Positions 26,275 to 35,778 are shown, numbered from the stretch's first letter. The stretch: 64,000 nucleotides of DNA from JBBROS01 sp963792675 (GCA_963792675.1 CAWBWT010000002.1:2170001-2234000); one strand, 5' to 3'. Program-made: numbers and translations. The notes: generated by a model from the sequence alone, not told the origin.

Positions 26275-27294
26275 TCAGGCGGGCGAACGATACACCAGCT
26301 CGTCGAAGGCGGCCGCCACCACCCGCCCGTCCGCGCTCCACTCGACCCGCCCGCGCGGCGACAGCCCGAGCAGCCGAGCCGGGGCGCTGCCGGCCATGGA
26401 CGCCGCGGCGGCGAGATCGGGGGCGATGCCCCAGGCCACCACGTTGCGCACCGCGCGATCCAGCGTCAGCGCGCTGCCGGCCAGCGTTCGCGGCGGTCCC
26501 GGTGTGCGCACGCTGCCGTCCAGCGCGCCGTCGATCGGCATGCCGGCAAAGCTGTAACGCCCGGGCGGAGTCGCCGCGGCCGACACCGCGTCCGTCACCA
26601 GCACGGCCCGGCCCGGCCCCTTGGCGCGGATCATCGCCCGCAGCGCCGGGATCGGCACGTGGATGCCGTCGGCGATGAACCCGGCCACCAGCCGATCCTC
26701 GGCCAGCTGCGCCATCAAGGGGTTGTCGAGCTTCGGCAGCATCTGCGGCAAGCCGTTGCCGAGATGGGTGGACATACGGGCGCCGGCCGCGGCGGCGCGG
26801 TCCACCACCGCGGTGCCGGCGTTGGAATGGCCGATCGAGACCAGCATGCCGCGGGTCACCGCCCAGGCGATCAGCCGCTCGGCGCCGGGCAGCTCGGCGG
26901 CCAGGGTCAGCAGCCGGACCGGCCGCCGCAGCTTGCCCGTCACCCGTTCCAGCAGTCCCTTGTCCGGGGTGCGCATGGCGCCGGCCGGGTGGCAGCCGCG
27001 GAAGCCGGGCTCGGGGTTCAGGAACGGACCTTCGAGATGGTAGCCCGGCACCATGATCGGCCCGAGGCGGCTGCGCCCGACCGCCGCGTCCAGGGCGGCA
27101 AAGCGATCGGCCAATTCCGGCTCGGTCGCGGTGATCAGCGTCGGCAGGCATTGGGTGACGCCGGTCGCCAGCATCCGCTCCAGCGCATGGTCCAGCCCGT
27201 CCGGCGTCAGCTGCTCGTCGTTGAAATCGACTCCGGCGAAGCCGTTGACCTGCAGGTCGAACAGGCCAGCCGTTTCGAGCGTGGGCCGGTCCAC
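26275..27294 (-). CDS. nagA: N-acetylglucosamine-6-phosphate deacetylase-like amidohydrolase, short N-terminus
   Basis: NagA removes the acetyl group from GlcNAc-6-phosphate. The 339-residue protein has the metal and active-site blocks GYHLEGPFLNPE, SIGHSNAGTA, MSTHLGNGLPQMLPK and VLVTDAVSAAA. The family usually has about 50 residues before LFDLQVNGFAGVDFND; here that block starts at residue 11, so most of the N-terminal beta-sandwich segment is missing. The GTG at 27294 is 2 bases from the stop of the upstream SDR gene. The short form may be real or the start may be misjudged; no family-like sequence is visible upstream in frame. Confidence 0.82.
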   Translation of the reverse strand: MDRPTLETAGLFDLQVNGFAGVDFNDEQLTPDGLDHALERMLATGVTQCLPTLITATEPELADRFAALDAAVGRSRLGPIMVPGYHLEGPFLNPEPGFRGCHPAGAMRTPDKGLLERVTGKLRRPVRLLTLAAELPGAERLIAWAVTRGMLVSIGHSNAGTAVVDRAAAAGARMSTHLGNGLPQMLPKLDNPLMAQLAEDRLVAGFIADGIHVPIPALRAMIRAKGPGRAVLVTDAVSAAATPPGRYSFAGMPIDGALDGSVRTPGPPRTLAGSALTLDRAVRNVVAWGIAPDLAAAASMAGSAPARLLGLSPRGRVEWSADGRVVAAAFDELVYRSPA

Positions 27295-27296
27295 CG

Positions 27297-27956
27297 TTAC
27301 CAGGCCAGTTCGCGCCCGGCATAGTCGAGGAACGCCGAACCGGGCTTGCCCCGCCGCGCCTCGATCACGTCCGCCAACCCGCGCACGCTGGTGGCGACGT
27401 CGAGGTCGGCGCCGGCGCCGCCCATGTCGGTCGCAACCCAGCCGGGATGCAGCGACAGCACCGGGTGCCGGCCGCCGATCTTCGCCGCGAAGCCGCGGGT
27501 GAGCGAATTCAGCGCCGCCTTGCTGGCGCGATACATCGCCTTGTTGTCGGCCTCGGTGAGCGCCACCGATCCCATGCGGCTGCTCATGAAGGCGATGATG
27601 CCGTCGGCGGCGAGGCGGCCCAGCAGTGCCTCGGCGGCGCGAATCGGCGCGACGGCGTTGGTCAGGAACAGGTGGCCGATCCCGGCCGGGTCGATCGAGG
27701 CCGTGTCGGCCGGCTCCGAGATGCCGGCGTTGACGAACAGCAGGTCCAGGCCGGGCGGGGTCGTGGCTTCGAGCGCGCCCAGGCTTCCCGCATCGGTGAT
27801 GTCGGCGAGCACCACACTCGCCCCGACCGCTTGGAGCTGGGCCTGGTCGGCCGGCTTGCGCACGGTCGCGGTAACGGTCCAGCCGCGGCTGACGAGCTCG
27901 CCGGCGAGGCCGAGGCCGAGGCCGCGCGAGGCACCGAGGATGAGCGCAGAAGGCAT
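27297..27956 (-). CDS. Short SDR-family oxidoreductase
   Basis: The 219-residue SDR starts MPSALILGASRGLGLGLAGE, with the cofactor glycines at residues 8-14. LLFVNAGISEPADTAS replaces the usual NNAG, the serine region is IIAFMSSRMGSVAL, and the catalytic YxxxK is AMYRASKAALNSL. The protein ends in ARRGKPGSAFLDYAGRELAW, typical of the CsgA-like short SDR group. The ATG at 27954-27956 fits the family start. Its TAA lies 2 bases before the NagA start, so the two genes are probably co-transcribed. The substrate is unknown. Confidence 0.88.
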   Translation of the reverse strand: MPSALILGASRGLGLGLAGELVSRGWTVTATVRKPADQAQLQAVGASVVLADITDAGSLGALEATTPPGLDLLFVNAGISEPADTASIDPAGIGHLFLTNAVAPIRAAEALLGRLAADGIIAFMSSRMGSVALTEADNKAMYRASKAALNSLTRGFAAKIGGRHPVLSLHPGWVATDMGGAGADLDVATSVRGLADVIEARRGKPGSAFLDYAGRELAW

Positions 27957-28245
27957 GTTCGAGTCCCTGAGCCGGTTGTTGCTCAGCCTAGCAGCGCTTT
28001 GCGTCGCTCGTCGCGCCCTCGCCATCGCGAAAATCTCGAATAACAAGCCGCTGCTCGATACGGGGAGAAGTCAGGGCCGCACGGGCTGGCATGGGTCGTG
28101 GAGGGTGGGCAACTGGTCCGAGCACGGCATTGTGATCCGGGGGGGCTGCCCTCGAGGGAGTGCGACCAAGCTTTCCCACCGACGCTGGCCCGATCCGGCC
28201 GCGCGACGGTGGCCGAGCGGCCGAGAGGCTGGTAGAGGCCGGGCG

Positions 28246-29043
28246 ATGCGACTTCTCCTCCTTGGTCTGCTGGTGGTCTTGCCGTCCTTGGCCCGTGCCG
28301 CCGAGCCGAGCTGGACCGAGCAGCAAAGCGCCCTGTGCACGGCTGCGCTGGCCGCCGCCGAGCAGCGGCACGAGACGCTGCCGGGCCTGCTGGCGGCGGT
28401 GTCGAAGGCCGAAAGCGGGCGGCCGATCCCGCCATTGCCGGGCTTGCAGCCATGGCCTTGGGCGGTCAATGCCGATGGCGCCGCATTCTACTTCGACAGC
28501 AAGCCGGCCGCGGTCGCGTGGGTGCGGGCGGCGCTCGACCGCGGCGTGCGCCAGATCGACGTGGGCTGCACCCAGATCAACCTGCAATCCCACCCTCGCG
28601 CCTTCCGCAGCCTCGACGACGCCTTCGACCCGGCGGCGAATGCCGACTACGCCGCACGGTTCCTCCGGCAGCTTCGCGACGATGCCGGTTCGAATTGGTA
28701 TGTGGCGACGGGCTGGTATCATTCGCGCACGCCGGTGCTGGCGGCCGACTACCGGGAGCGGGTGGCAGCGATCGCGGCGGGCCGCATTCCGCCGGCGAGT
28801 CTGGGCGTGCCGCTGTACATGCGGGCGATCCAGCAAGGGACCTTGCGCATCCAATTGGCCGGCGGCGGCGTAATGCGGATCAACCTCAACCGGCAACCGG
28901 CGGCCCGGCCGCGCAAGCGGATGACGGCCTGCCAGGTGGCCGCGGTATTGGGGCCTTACATGGCGGCCAATGCGCGCGCCGCTTGCGCCGGCCACTCGGT
29001 CGAGGTGGCCGGTGCCGCGGCGGGCGCGAAGACGGCGGAGTGA
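28246..29043 (+). CDS. Lytic transglycosylase-domain protein
   Basis: This is a 265-residue exported protein. The signal peptide MRLLLLGLLVVLPSLARAAE ends in ARA. The SLT-type transglycosylase fold follows: the catalytic glutamate is in VSKAESGRP near residue 54, DVGCTQINLQSHP is the conserved mid-motif, and ATGWYHSRTP comes later. Such enzymes cut peptidoglycan to make room for secretion or flagellar machines. The C-terminal 60 residues (MRINLNRQPAARPRKRMT onward) are basic and not part of the domain. ATG 28246 gives a well-formed signal peptide. The upstream gap of 289 bases holds nothing I recognise. Confidence 0.83.
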   Translation: MRLLLLGLLVVLPSLARAAEPSWTEQQSALCTAALAAAEQRHETLPGLLAAVSKAESGRPIPPLPGLQPWPWAVNADGAAFYFDSKPAAVAWVRAALDRGVRQIDVGCTQINLQSHPRAFRSLDDAFDPAANADYAARFLRQLRDDAGSNWYVATGWYHSRTPVLAADYRERVAAIAAGRIPPASLGVPLYMRAIQQGTLRIQLAGGGVMRINLNRQPAARPRKRMTACQVAAVLGPYMAANARAACAGHSVEVAGAAAGAKTAE

Positions 29044-29197
29044 ATTGGTGCGACCGGCGTTAACGCCGGCGCCATCGCCGCTAGCGATCGTCTGCGAAAT
29101 CCGTTACTGTGAAGTCGCGCTTGGCATGAGAGTGGGGAGAGCCACGCCGGCGCACCCGACGATCCCGTCCGTTTTCCAGCCTGTTTGAGACACCCAT

Positions 29198-29937
29198 ATG
29201 AGCACACCAGATCGCCGTTCTTTCGACAGCCCTCGCCGGGGCAGCCGCGGCCGCAGTCGCGACGACGATTTTGGGGGGCGGCGGGATGAGCCATACGTGC
29301 CGAGGGACGCGTTCGTGCCGCGCGGCGGCGCTTCGGACCGTCCGTCGTTCGGCGGCGGTGCTCCGCGCGGCTTCAACGCGCCGACCGGGCCCGAGACGAC
29401 GGCCGTCGTGAAGTGGTTCAACGGCGAGAAGGGCTTCGGCTTCGTCGAGTTGGCCGGCGGCGGCGGTGACGCCTTCCTGCACATCAGCGTGTTGTCGCGG
29501 GCCGGGTACCAGACCGTTTCGCCCGGCGCCACGCTGAAGGTGCTGACGTCGGCCGGCCAGAAGGGCCCGCAAGTGGCCGAAGTGAACAGCGTCGACGAGA
29601 CCACGGCCACGCCCGAAACCGGCGGCCGCAGCGGCGGCGGCGGCGGATGGGCATGGGCGGCGGCATGGGAGGTGGTTACGGCGACCGTCCGCGCCCCGCG
29701 CCCCGCGCGCCGGTGGACCTCAGCACCGCCGTCGAGATGCGCGGCACGGTGAAGTGGTTCAACGCTGAGAAAGGCTTCGGCTTCGTCATGCCCGAGGGCG
29801 GCGGCAAGGATGTGTTCGTGCACATTTCGGCCCTGAACCGCGGCGGCCTGAGCGGGCTCGAGCCGAATCAGAGCGTCAAGATGCAGGTGGCCGACGGCCG
29901 TCGCGGCCCGGAAGCGGTCTCCGTCGAAAACACCTGA
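29198..29937 (+). CDS. Double cold-shock-domain protein, frameshift in the linker
   Basis: Two cold-shock domains, each with the RNP1-type KWFNxEKGFGFV motif, lie in different frames. The first is at about 29402-29590 (AVVKWFNGEKGFGFVELAGG). The second is at about 29743-29934 (GTVKWFNAEKGFGFVMPEGG), in the frame one base earlier. The switch lies in a glycine-rich linker near 29640-29650, where one missing base in a GGC run would restore a 246-residue protein. Double-CSD proteins of this size are common in alphaproteobacteria. As written, 29198 encodes the first domain plus an odd tail, and ATG 29647 could start the second domain alone. The N-terminus is arginine/serine-rich (RRSFDSPRRGSRGRSRDD), probably RNA-binding. 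Confidence 0.82.
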
Positions 29938-29983
29938 GCCCCGGTCGCGGCGGCCCGTCCGGGCTGCCGCACTAGCCCTTACA

Positions 29984-30655
29984 TTGCTGCCCGGCGTCGG
30001 CCCGAGTGATCCTCGGGTCGGCGCCGATTTGCGTTCACTGCCCTGGTCGGCGGTCGGGCGGCTGCAAGTGCCGGGGACTTCCCGTTGCAGCGCGGTCATG
30101 GTGGCGCCGCACTACGCCGTCACCGCCGCCCACTGCCTCGGGGTGCGCCGCCTCGGCCATGTGGCGCCGCCGGGGGCGGTGCATCTCCTGTTGGGCTACG
30201 CCGACGGCATGTTCGTCCGGCACATGGTCGCCGACGCCATCGACGTCGCGCCGGACGCTGCCGGCGACCCGGAGGCGCATCGCGGCCGCGACATCGCCTT
30301 GCTGCACTTCGCCGAGCCGGTTGCGGCGACGTTGCGGGTCGACCCAGCGCCGTTGCCGGCCGGCGCCTTGCTGACGCTGGGCGGTTACGGCCAGGACCGC
30401 GCCGAGCGGCTGGCGGTGGATCCGCACTGCTCGGCCCTGGGCTACGACGTCGACCCGGACGGCGCGCCGTTGCTGCACCACGACTGCAGCGGAACCCGCG
30501 GCAGCAGCGGCGGCGCGGTGCTGACCGAGGCCGGCGGCACGTGGCGGCTGGCGGGGGTGCAGGTCGCGGGTCGGCGCGAGGGCGCCGGCGGCTGGGCCGT
30601 GCCGGGGGCGCTGGTGGCACGCATGCTGGCCCGCGCGATGGAACGAACCCGTTGA
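29984..30655 (+). CDS. Trypsin-like serine protease (S1 family)
   Basis: The catalytic triad is visible: TAAHCLG (His), RDIALLHF (Asp) and TRGSSGGAVL (Ser) in a 223-residue frame. The family is usually periplasmic or secreted. The given TTG at 29984 leaves only LLPGVGPSDP before the domain. In-frame codons upstream (RRPVRAAALALTLL) look like a signal peptide but contain no ATG or GTG back into the cold-shock gene. A start may therefore have been lost to an indel, or a rare codon is used. The DNA between the two genes is only about 46 bases. Zymogen-style N-terminal processing cannot be seen. Confidence 0.8.
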   Translation: MLPGVGPSDPRVGADLRSLPWSAVGRLQVPGTSRCSAVMVAPHYAVTAAHCLGVRRLGHVAPPGAVHLLLGYADGMFVRHMVADAIDVAPDAAGDPEAHRGRDIALLHFAEPVAATLRVDPAPLPAGALLTLGGYGQDRAERLAVDPHCSALGYDVDPDGAPLLHHDCSGTRGSSGGAVLTEAGGTWRLAGVQVAGRREGAGGWAVPGALVARMLARAMERTR

Positions 30656-30714
30656 TTGCCAATTGTTGACACGCGTGGAAGACTCGCGCTGACCACTCGA
30701 ACGGGAGACCGCGC

Positions 30715-31914
30715 ATGCCCGACACTCACCCGGCCGACCTCCACGCGGCAACCCGGCTGCCGCTGGATCGCATCGTGGTGCTGGACCTGACGCTGGCGCG
30801 GGCCGGCCCGACCTGCGTCCGCCACCTCGCCGACTGGGGCGCCGACGTGATCCGGATCGAGCCGCCGGACACCGGCGGCGAGGAGATCAGCGGCGACCGC
30901 GACGGCCCCGATTTCCAGAACCTGCACCGCAACAAGCGCATGGTGCAGCTGAACCTGAAGTCGCCCGAGGGCCATGCGGCCTTCATGAAGCTGGTCGAGA
31001 CGGCCGACGTGATCGTCGAGAACATGCGCGCCAACGTGAAGCACAGGCTCAAGATCGCCTGGGACGACGTGCACACGGTCAATCCGCGGCTGGTCTACGG
31101 CAGCATCAGCGGCTTCGGCCAGACCGGGCCATACAGCGCCCGCGCCGGCGTGGACCAGATCGCGCAGGGCATGGGCGGGCTGATGAGCATCACCGGCCTG
31201 CCGGGGCAGGGGCCGGTGCGGGTCGGCATCCCGATCGCCGACCTGACGGCCGGCAACCTGCTCGCGTTCGGCATCATGACCGCGCTGTTCGACCGCGAGC
31301 GCACCGGGGTCGGCCGTTGGGTGCACACCTCATTGCTGGAGGTGCAGACGTTCATGCTCGACTTCCAGGCGGCGCGCTGGCTGATGAAGGGCGAGGTCGC
31401 CGGGCAGGCGGGCAACGACCACCCGACCGGTATCCCGACCGGCGTGTTCCCCACCAGCGACGGCCACATCAACATCGCTGCCAGCTCGGCCCGGCTGTTC
31501 GCCCGCTTCGCCGAGGCGATCGGGCATCCGGAATGGGCGACCAACCCGGATTGGGCGACGCAGAAGCAGCGCAGCGCGGCACGCAAGGAGATCAACGCGG
31601 CGATCTCCGAGGTGACCCGTACCAAGCCGAGCGCGCACTGGATCGAGCTGTTCGAAGGCGCCGGCATCCCGTGCGGCCCGATCAACTCGATCGACCAGGT
31701 GTTCGCCGACCCGCAGGTGAAGCATCTCGGCCTGGCGACGCCGGTGGAGCACCCGCGGCTCGGGCGGTTCGAGATCGTCGCCTCGCCGGTCAACATCGAG
31801 GGAGTGTCGAAAGCGGTGCGGTCGGCGACGCCGGAAAAGGGCGAGCATACGGCGAGCGTGCTGGCCGGGCTGGGATACTCGGAGGCGGAGATCGCGGCGG
31901 TGACGAAAGCATAA
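30715..31914 (+). CDS. CaiB/BaiF-family (class III) CoA-transferase
   Basis: This 399-residue enzyme moves CoA between carboxylic acids. The N-terminus LDRIVVLDLTLARAGPTCVR and DWGADVIRIEPPDTG bind CoA, NKRMVQLNLKSPEG follows, and the catalytic-aspartate block is AGVDQIAQGMGGLMSITG. The C-terminal part has GAGIPCGPINSIDQVFADPQ. The ATG 30715 is preceded by gggagacc at good spacing. It stands alone, so the acyl substrate is not predictable. It is convergent with the BaiN-like flavoprotein gene. Confidence 0.92.
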   Translation: MPDTHPADLHAATRLPLDRIVVLDLTLARAGPTCVRHLADWGADVIRIEPPDTGGEEISGDRDGPDFQNLHRNKRMVQLNLKSPEGHAAFMKLVETADVIVENMRANVKHRLKIAWDDVHTVNPRLVYGSISGFGQTGPYSARAGVDQIAQGMGGLMSITGLPGQGPVRVGIPIADLTAGNLLAFGIMTALFDRERTGVGRWVHTSLLEVQTFMLDFQAARWLMKGEVAGQAGNDHPTGIPTGVFPTSDGHINIAASSARLFARFAEAIGHPEWATNPDWATQKQRSAARKEINAAISEVTRTKPSAHWIELFEGAGIPCGPINSIDQVFADPQVKHLGLATPVEHPRLGRFEIVASPVNIEGVSKAVRSATPEKGEHTASVLAGLGYSEAEIAAVTKA

Positions 31915-31947
31915 GCGCTGGGGCCGGCGGCCCCAGACCCGCCGGAC

Positions 31948-33123
31948 TTATACGGCCATGCCGGCGCACCAGCCGCTCGACCAGGCCCATTGGAAGTTGT
32001 AGCCGCCGAGCCAGCCGGTGACGTCGACCGCCTCGCCGATCGCGAATAGGCCCGGCACGGCGCGGGCCTCCATCGTCTGCGATGACAGGCCGCTCGTGTC
32101 GATGCCGCCCAGCGTCACCTCGGCCTTGGCGAAGCCTTCGGTGCCCGACGGCAACAGACGCCAGGCGTTCAGGTCGGCGGCCAGGGCGCGCAGGCCGCGA
32201 TCCGGCTGCTCGGCCATCGGCACCGCCGGCAAACGGTCGGCCACGGCGGCCGCCAGGCGCTGCGGCAGCAGCTCGGCTAGTACCGTGCGCGGCTCGGCGC
32301 GCGGGCGGCGGCGCTTGCCGTCGAGCAATGCCGCGGCGGCGTCGATGCCGGGCAGCATGTCGAGCGTAATCGGCGTTCCGTTATTCAGGTAGGACGACGC
32401 TTGCAGCACGGCCGGGCCCGACAGGCCGCGATGGGTGAACAGCAGCGCCTCGGTGAAAGCCGTCTTGCCGGCCCGCGCGACCACCGGCAGCGCCACCCCG
32501 CTCAGCGGACGCATCGTCTCGAGCAGCGTTCCGTCGAAGGTGAGCGGCACCAGTCCCGGCCGGATCGGCGTGAGCGCGAGGCCGAACCGGCCGGCGACAT
32601 CATGGGCGAAGCCGGTGGCGCCGAGCTTCGGGATCGACAGGCCGCCGGTCGCGAGCACCAGGCTCGGCGCCTCGAGCGGGCCCGCCTCGGTCTCGATCCG
32701 GAACCGGTCGTTGCGCGTCACGTCCGTCACCCGCGCGCCCAGCAGCAGGTCGACGCCGCCGGCGGCGCATTCGGCCAGCAGCATCGCGACGATCTGCCGC
32801 GCCGAGCCGTCGCAGAACAGCTGGCCCAGCGTCTTCTCGTGGTAGGCGATGCCGTGCCGGCGGACGAGCGCGATGAAATCCTCCGCCGTGTAGCGGGCCA
32901 GCGCCGAGCGGCAGAAGCGCGGGTTGCTGCCGAGGAAACGGTCCGGGACGGTGTGCTCGTTGGTGAAGTTGCAGCGGCCGCCGCCCGAGATCAGGATCTT
33001 GGCGCCGGCTTCCCGGTTGTGGTCCAGCAGCGCGACCCGGCGGCCGCGCGCGCCGGCCATGGCGGCGCACATCAGCCCGGCGGCCCCGGCGCCGATGACG
33101 ACCGTATCGAATTGTCGGGTCAT
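31948..33123 (-). CDS. NAD(P)/FAD-dependent oxidoreductase, BaiN/HI0933 family
   Basis: The 391-residue flavoprotein begins MTRQFDTVVIGAGAAGLMCA, a Rossmann FAD site. KILISGGGRCNFTN and LVLATGGLSIPKLGATGFAH are hallmarks of the HI0933/YhiN group, and the end GLFAIGEAVDVTGWLGGYNF binds the FAD again. Members include flavoproteins of unknown reaction and BaiN bile-acid reductases; physiological substrates here are unknown. The ATG at 33121-33123 fits the family. It is divergent from the AI-2E permease gene 85 bases away. Confidence 0.92.
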   Translation of the reverse strand: MTRQFDTVVIGAGAAGLMCAAMAGARGRRVALLDHNREAGAKILISGGGRCNFTNEHTVPDRFLGSNPRFCRSALARYTAEDFIALVRRHGIAYHEKTLGQLFCDGSARQIVAMLLAECAAGGVDLLLGARVTDVTRNDRFRIETEAGPLEAPSLVLATGGLSIPKLGATGFAHDVAGRFGLALTPIRPGLVPLTFDGTLLETMRPLSGVALPVVARAGKTAFTEALLFTHRGLSGPAVLQASSYLNNGTPITLDMLPGIDAAAALLDGKRRRPRAEPRTVLAELLPQRLAAAVADRLPAVPMAEQPDRGLRALAADLNAWRLLPSGTEGFAKAEVTLGGIDTSGLSSQTMEARAVPGLFAIGEAVDVTGWLGGYNFQWAWSSGWCAGMAV

Positions 33124-33207
33124 TAAGGGGGTTCTGCGCTTAATCGGCGCATCGCTCAACGCCGACGTCCACCGCGCGTTCAGAGCACGAACAGCGGAAC
33201 GATCCCC

Positions 33208-35102
33208 ATGCCCGAGCAGTCGGTTTCCACGAACGGCCTGAAGACCAAGATCGAGGCGGCCGAAACGCCGACGCCGAGCAGCATGATGACGCTCGCCGTT
33301 TCGGTCGTGGTGATTGCGGCCTTGTATGTCGGCCGCGAGGTGCTGATCCCGATCACGCTCGCGATCCTGCTGAGCTTCGTGCTGGCGCCGCTGGTGGCGC
33401 GGCTGCGGCGGATCGGTCTGTGGCGTGTGCCGTCGGTGTTCCTGGCCGTGCTGCTTGGCATTGGGCGTCATCCTCGCGCTCGGGGTCGTGATCGGCACGC
33501 AGATCACGCAGCTCGGTGCCCGGTCCAGCGAGTACGCCTACACGGTCGAGCAGAAGGTCGGCGTGGTGCGTGGCTACATCACCAAGCAGGCCACCGTGGT
33601 CTCGAGCCGGATCGGCCGCAGCACCGAGGAGGCGCCGAAATCTGCCGCGGAACCGGCCAAGCCCGGCAGCGAGGAGAAGCCCAAGCCGACCATCGTCGAG
33701 GTGCATCAGCCCGATCCGACGCCGTTCGAGGTGATCGAGCGCGTGCTGGTTCCGGTGCTGTCGCCGCTGGGATCGCTGGGCATCATGCTGGTGGTGGCCG
33801 TGTTCATCCTGATGCAGATGGAGGACCTGCGCGATCGCATGATCCGCCTGTTCGGCTCGGCCGACCTGCATCGGACGACGGCCGCCATGGACGATGCGGC
33901 GGCCCGGCTCAGCCGCTACTTCCTGACCCAGCTCGCGCTCAACGCCTCGTTCGGAGTGGTGGTGGCGGTCGGGCTGTTCCTGATCGGCGTGCCGAGCCCG
34001 GCGCTGTTCGGCATCATCGCCGCGCTGTTCCGCTTCATTCCGTATATCGGCGCGGTCGGCGCCGGCCTGCTGCCGATCCTGCTGGCGGCAGCGGTCGACC
34101 CCGGCTGGACGCATGGCGGTCGAGACGCTCGGCATGTTCGTGGTGATCGAAGGGATCACCGGGCAGGTGCTGGAGCCGCTGGCCTACGGCCACAGCACCG
34201 GCCTGTCGCCGGTTTCGGTCGTGGTGTCGGCGATCTTCTGGACCTGGCTGTGGGGGCCGGTCGGCCTGATCCTGTCGATGCCGCTGACCCTGCTGCTGGT
34301 GGTGCTCGGGCGCCACGTCGAGCATCTGCAGTTCATCGACGTCCTGCTCGGCGACCGGCCGGCACTGACGCCGGCGGAAAGCTTCTACCAGCGGATGCTT
34401 GCCGGCGACGCCGACGAGGCGCTGGACCAGGCCGAGGTGCTGCTGCGCGAGCAGTCGTTGTCGGACTATTACGACGAGGTCGCGCTGCGCGGGCTGCAAA
34501 TGGCCGCCAACGACTCGCTGCGGGGCGTTCTGACCTCCGAGCAGCTCGGTCACATCCAGGACTCGATCGGCGAGGTCGTCACGGACCTTGCCGACCACGA
34601 GGATGCCGGGCCGCCGGCCGAGCAGGTGGCGGGACGGCCGAACGGAACGGTGCTGTGCGTGGCCGGGCGAGGCCCGCTGGACGAAGCGGCGTGCCTGATG
34701 CTGGCGCAGGTGCTGGCCAAGCGCGGGGTGAATGCGCGGGTGGTTGCGGCCGGGTCGGTGGCGCGCGGGGTTATCGACGGGCTGGACATGACCGGGGTGG
34801 ATTTGGTCTGCGTGTCCTACCTCGAAGCGGCGGGCAGCCTGTCGGCACTGCGTTATCTGATGCGGCGGCTTCGACAGCGTGCACCGGGCCTGCACACGAT
34901 CGTCGGCCTGTGGCAAGCTGACGCCACATTGGTTGCCGAGGACCGGATGCGCAGCATGGTGGGAGCCGACCTGTACACGAACTCGCTGCGCGAGGCGGTT
35001 TCCGCCTGCCTGGCCCGCCTGCCGCATGTCGGGCAGCTCGAACCGGCCGAGGCCGAGCCGGCAACCGAGGCACCCGGCGGACCGCAACTCGCTCCCGCGT
35101 AA
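33208..35102 (+). pseudogene. AI-2E family permease, two one-base frameshifts
   Basis: The protein belongs to the AI-2 exporter/PerM family of polytopic inner-membrane permeases. The N-terminal helices (LAVSVVVIAALYVGREVLI and PITLAILLSFVLAPLVARL) are in the first frame. The middle part, from ILALGVVIGTQITQLG to FRFIPYIGAVGAGLLP, is in the second frame. The rest, from MAVETLGMFVVIEGITGQVL, is in the third. Each change is one extra base, near 33460 (an extra G in ttggg) and near 34110 (an extra C before atg). Corrected, it makes 630 residues with an unusually long, soluble C-terminal region of about 290 residues (LSDYYDEVALRGLQM, VLCVAGRGPLDEAACLML). Confidence 0.83.
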
Positions 35103-35133
35103 CGGCCATGCCGGGCGGCACGAACGAGCACTC

Positions 35134-35778
35134 ATGCTGTCTGCGGCCTTGCCCCTCGACCGGTTGCCCGAGCCTGTGACGTCCGATGCCGCCGTCCCGC
35201 CGGGCGCGCGCGCCGCGGCTGCGGAGCCGCTGCGATGGCGCGAGCTGATGTCGGCGGCGCAGGCAGGCGATGCCCAGGCCTACCGCGTGCTGCTGACGGA
35301 TTGCGTGCCGCTGATCCGCCGGCTGGCGCGGCAATCCGGAGCCGACGCCAACAGCATCGACGACGTCGTGCAGGATACGCTCGTCACCATCCATCGCGCC
35401 CGCCACACCTTCGACCCGAGCCGTCCGTTCATTCCGTGGCTGCGGGCGATCGTGCAGCGCCGTGCCATCGATGCGCGGCGACGGACCGGCCGCCATGCCT
35501 CGCGGGAGCTGCATGTGCCGCTGGCCTATGACAGCCATCCCGACCCGGCGGGCGGGGCCGAGCAGCATGTCACGGAGCAGGGCCGGGCGGCCCGGCTGGC
35601 GGAGGCGGTCGCCTTGCTTCCGCCGGGTCAGCGGGAAGCGCTGGAGCAGCTGGGGCTGAAGGAACGTAGCCTGCGCGACGTATCGGCAAGCACCGGGCGC
35701 AGCGTCGGCGCCTTGAAGGTCAACCTGCACCGGGCGTTGCGGTCGCTGCGCACGATCCTCGGTCCGGACGAGCCATGA
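35134..35778 (+). CDS. ECF-type RNA polymerase sigma factor
   Basis: This 214-residue sigma-70-family factor has region 2 at about residues 50-115 (RLARQSGADANSIDDVVQDT, HTFDPSRPFIPWLRAIVQRR) and region 4 at about 150-205 (LPPGQREALEQLGLKERSLR, RSVGALKVNLHRALRSLR). It is followed, with ATGA overlap, by an NrsF-like membrane protein that normally acts as its anti-sigma. This layout is the SigF/NrsF type used in Caulobacter and relatives for oxidative or metal stress. The ATG 35134 gives a loosely structured N-terminus of about 35 residues before region 2, so a later start is possible. Confidence 0.9.
   Translation: MLSAALPLDRLPEPVTSDAAVPPGARAAAAEPLRWRELMSAAQAGDAQAYRVLLTDCVPLIRRLARQSGADANSIDDVVQDTLVTIHRARHTFDPSRPFIPWLRAIVQRRAIDARRRTGRHASRELHVPLAYDSHPDPAGGAEQHVTEQGRAARLAEAVALLPPGQREALEQLGLKERSLRDVSASTGRSVGALKVNLHRALRSLRTILGPDEP

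Noticed and set aside
28206..28240. A stretch (ggtggccgagcggccgagagg) resembling the 5' end and D-arm of a serine tRNA
   Set aside because: No matching acceptor stem, anticodon arm or TPsiC arm follows; the next bases are the transglycosylase gene. Chance similarity in a GC-rich leader is likelier.
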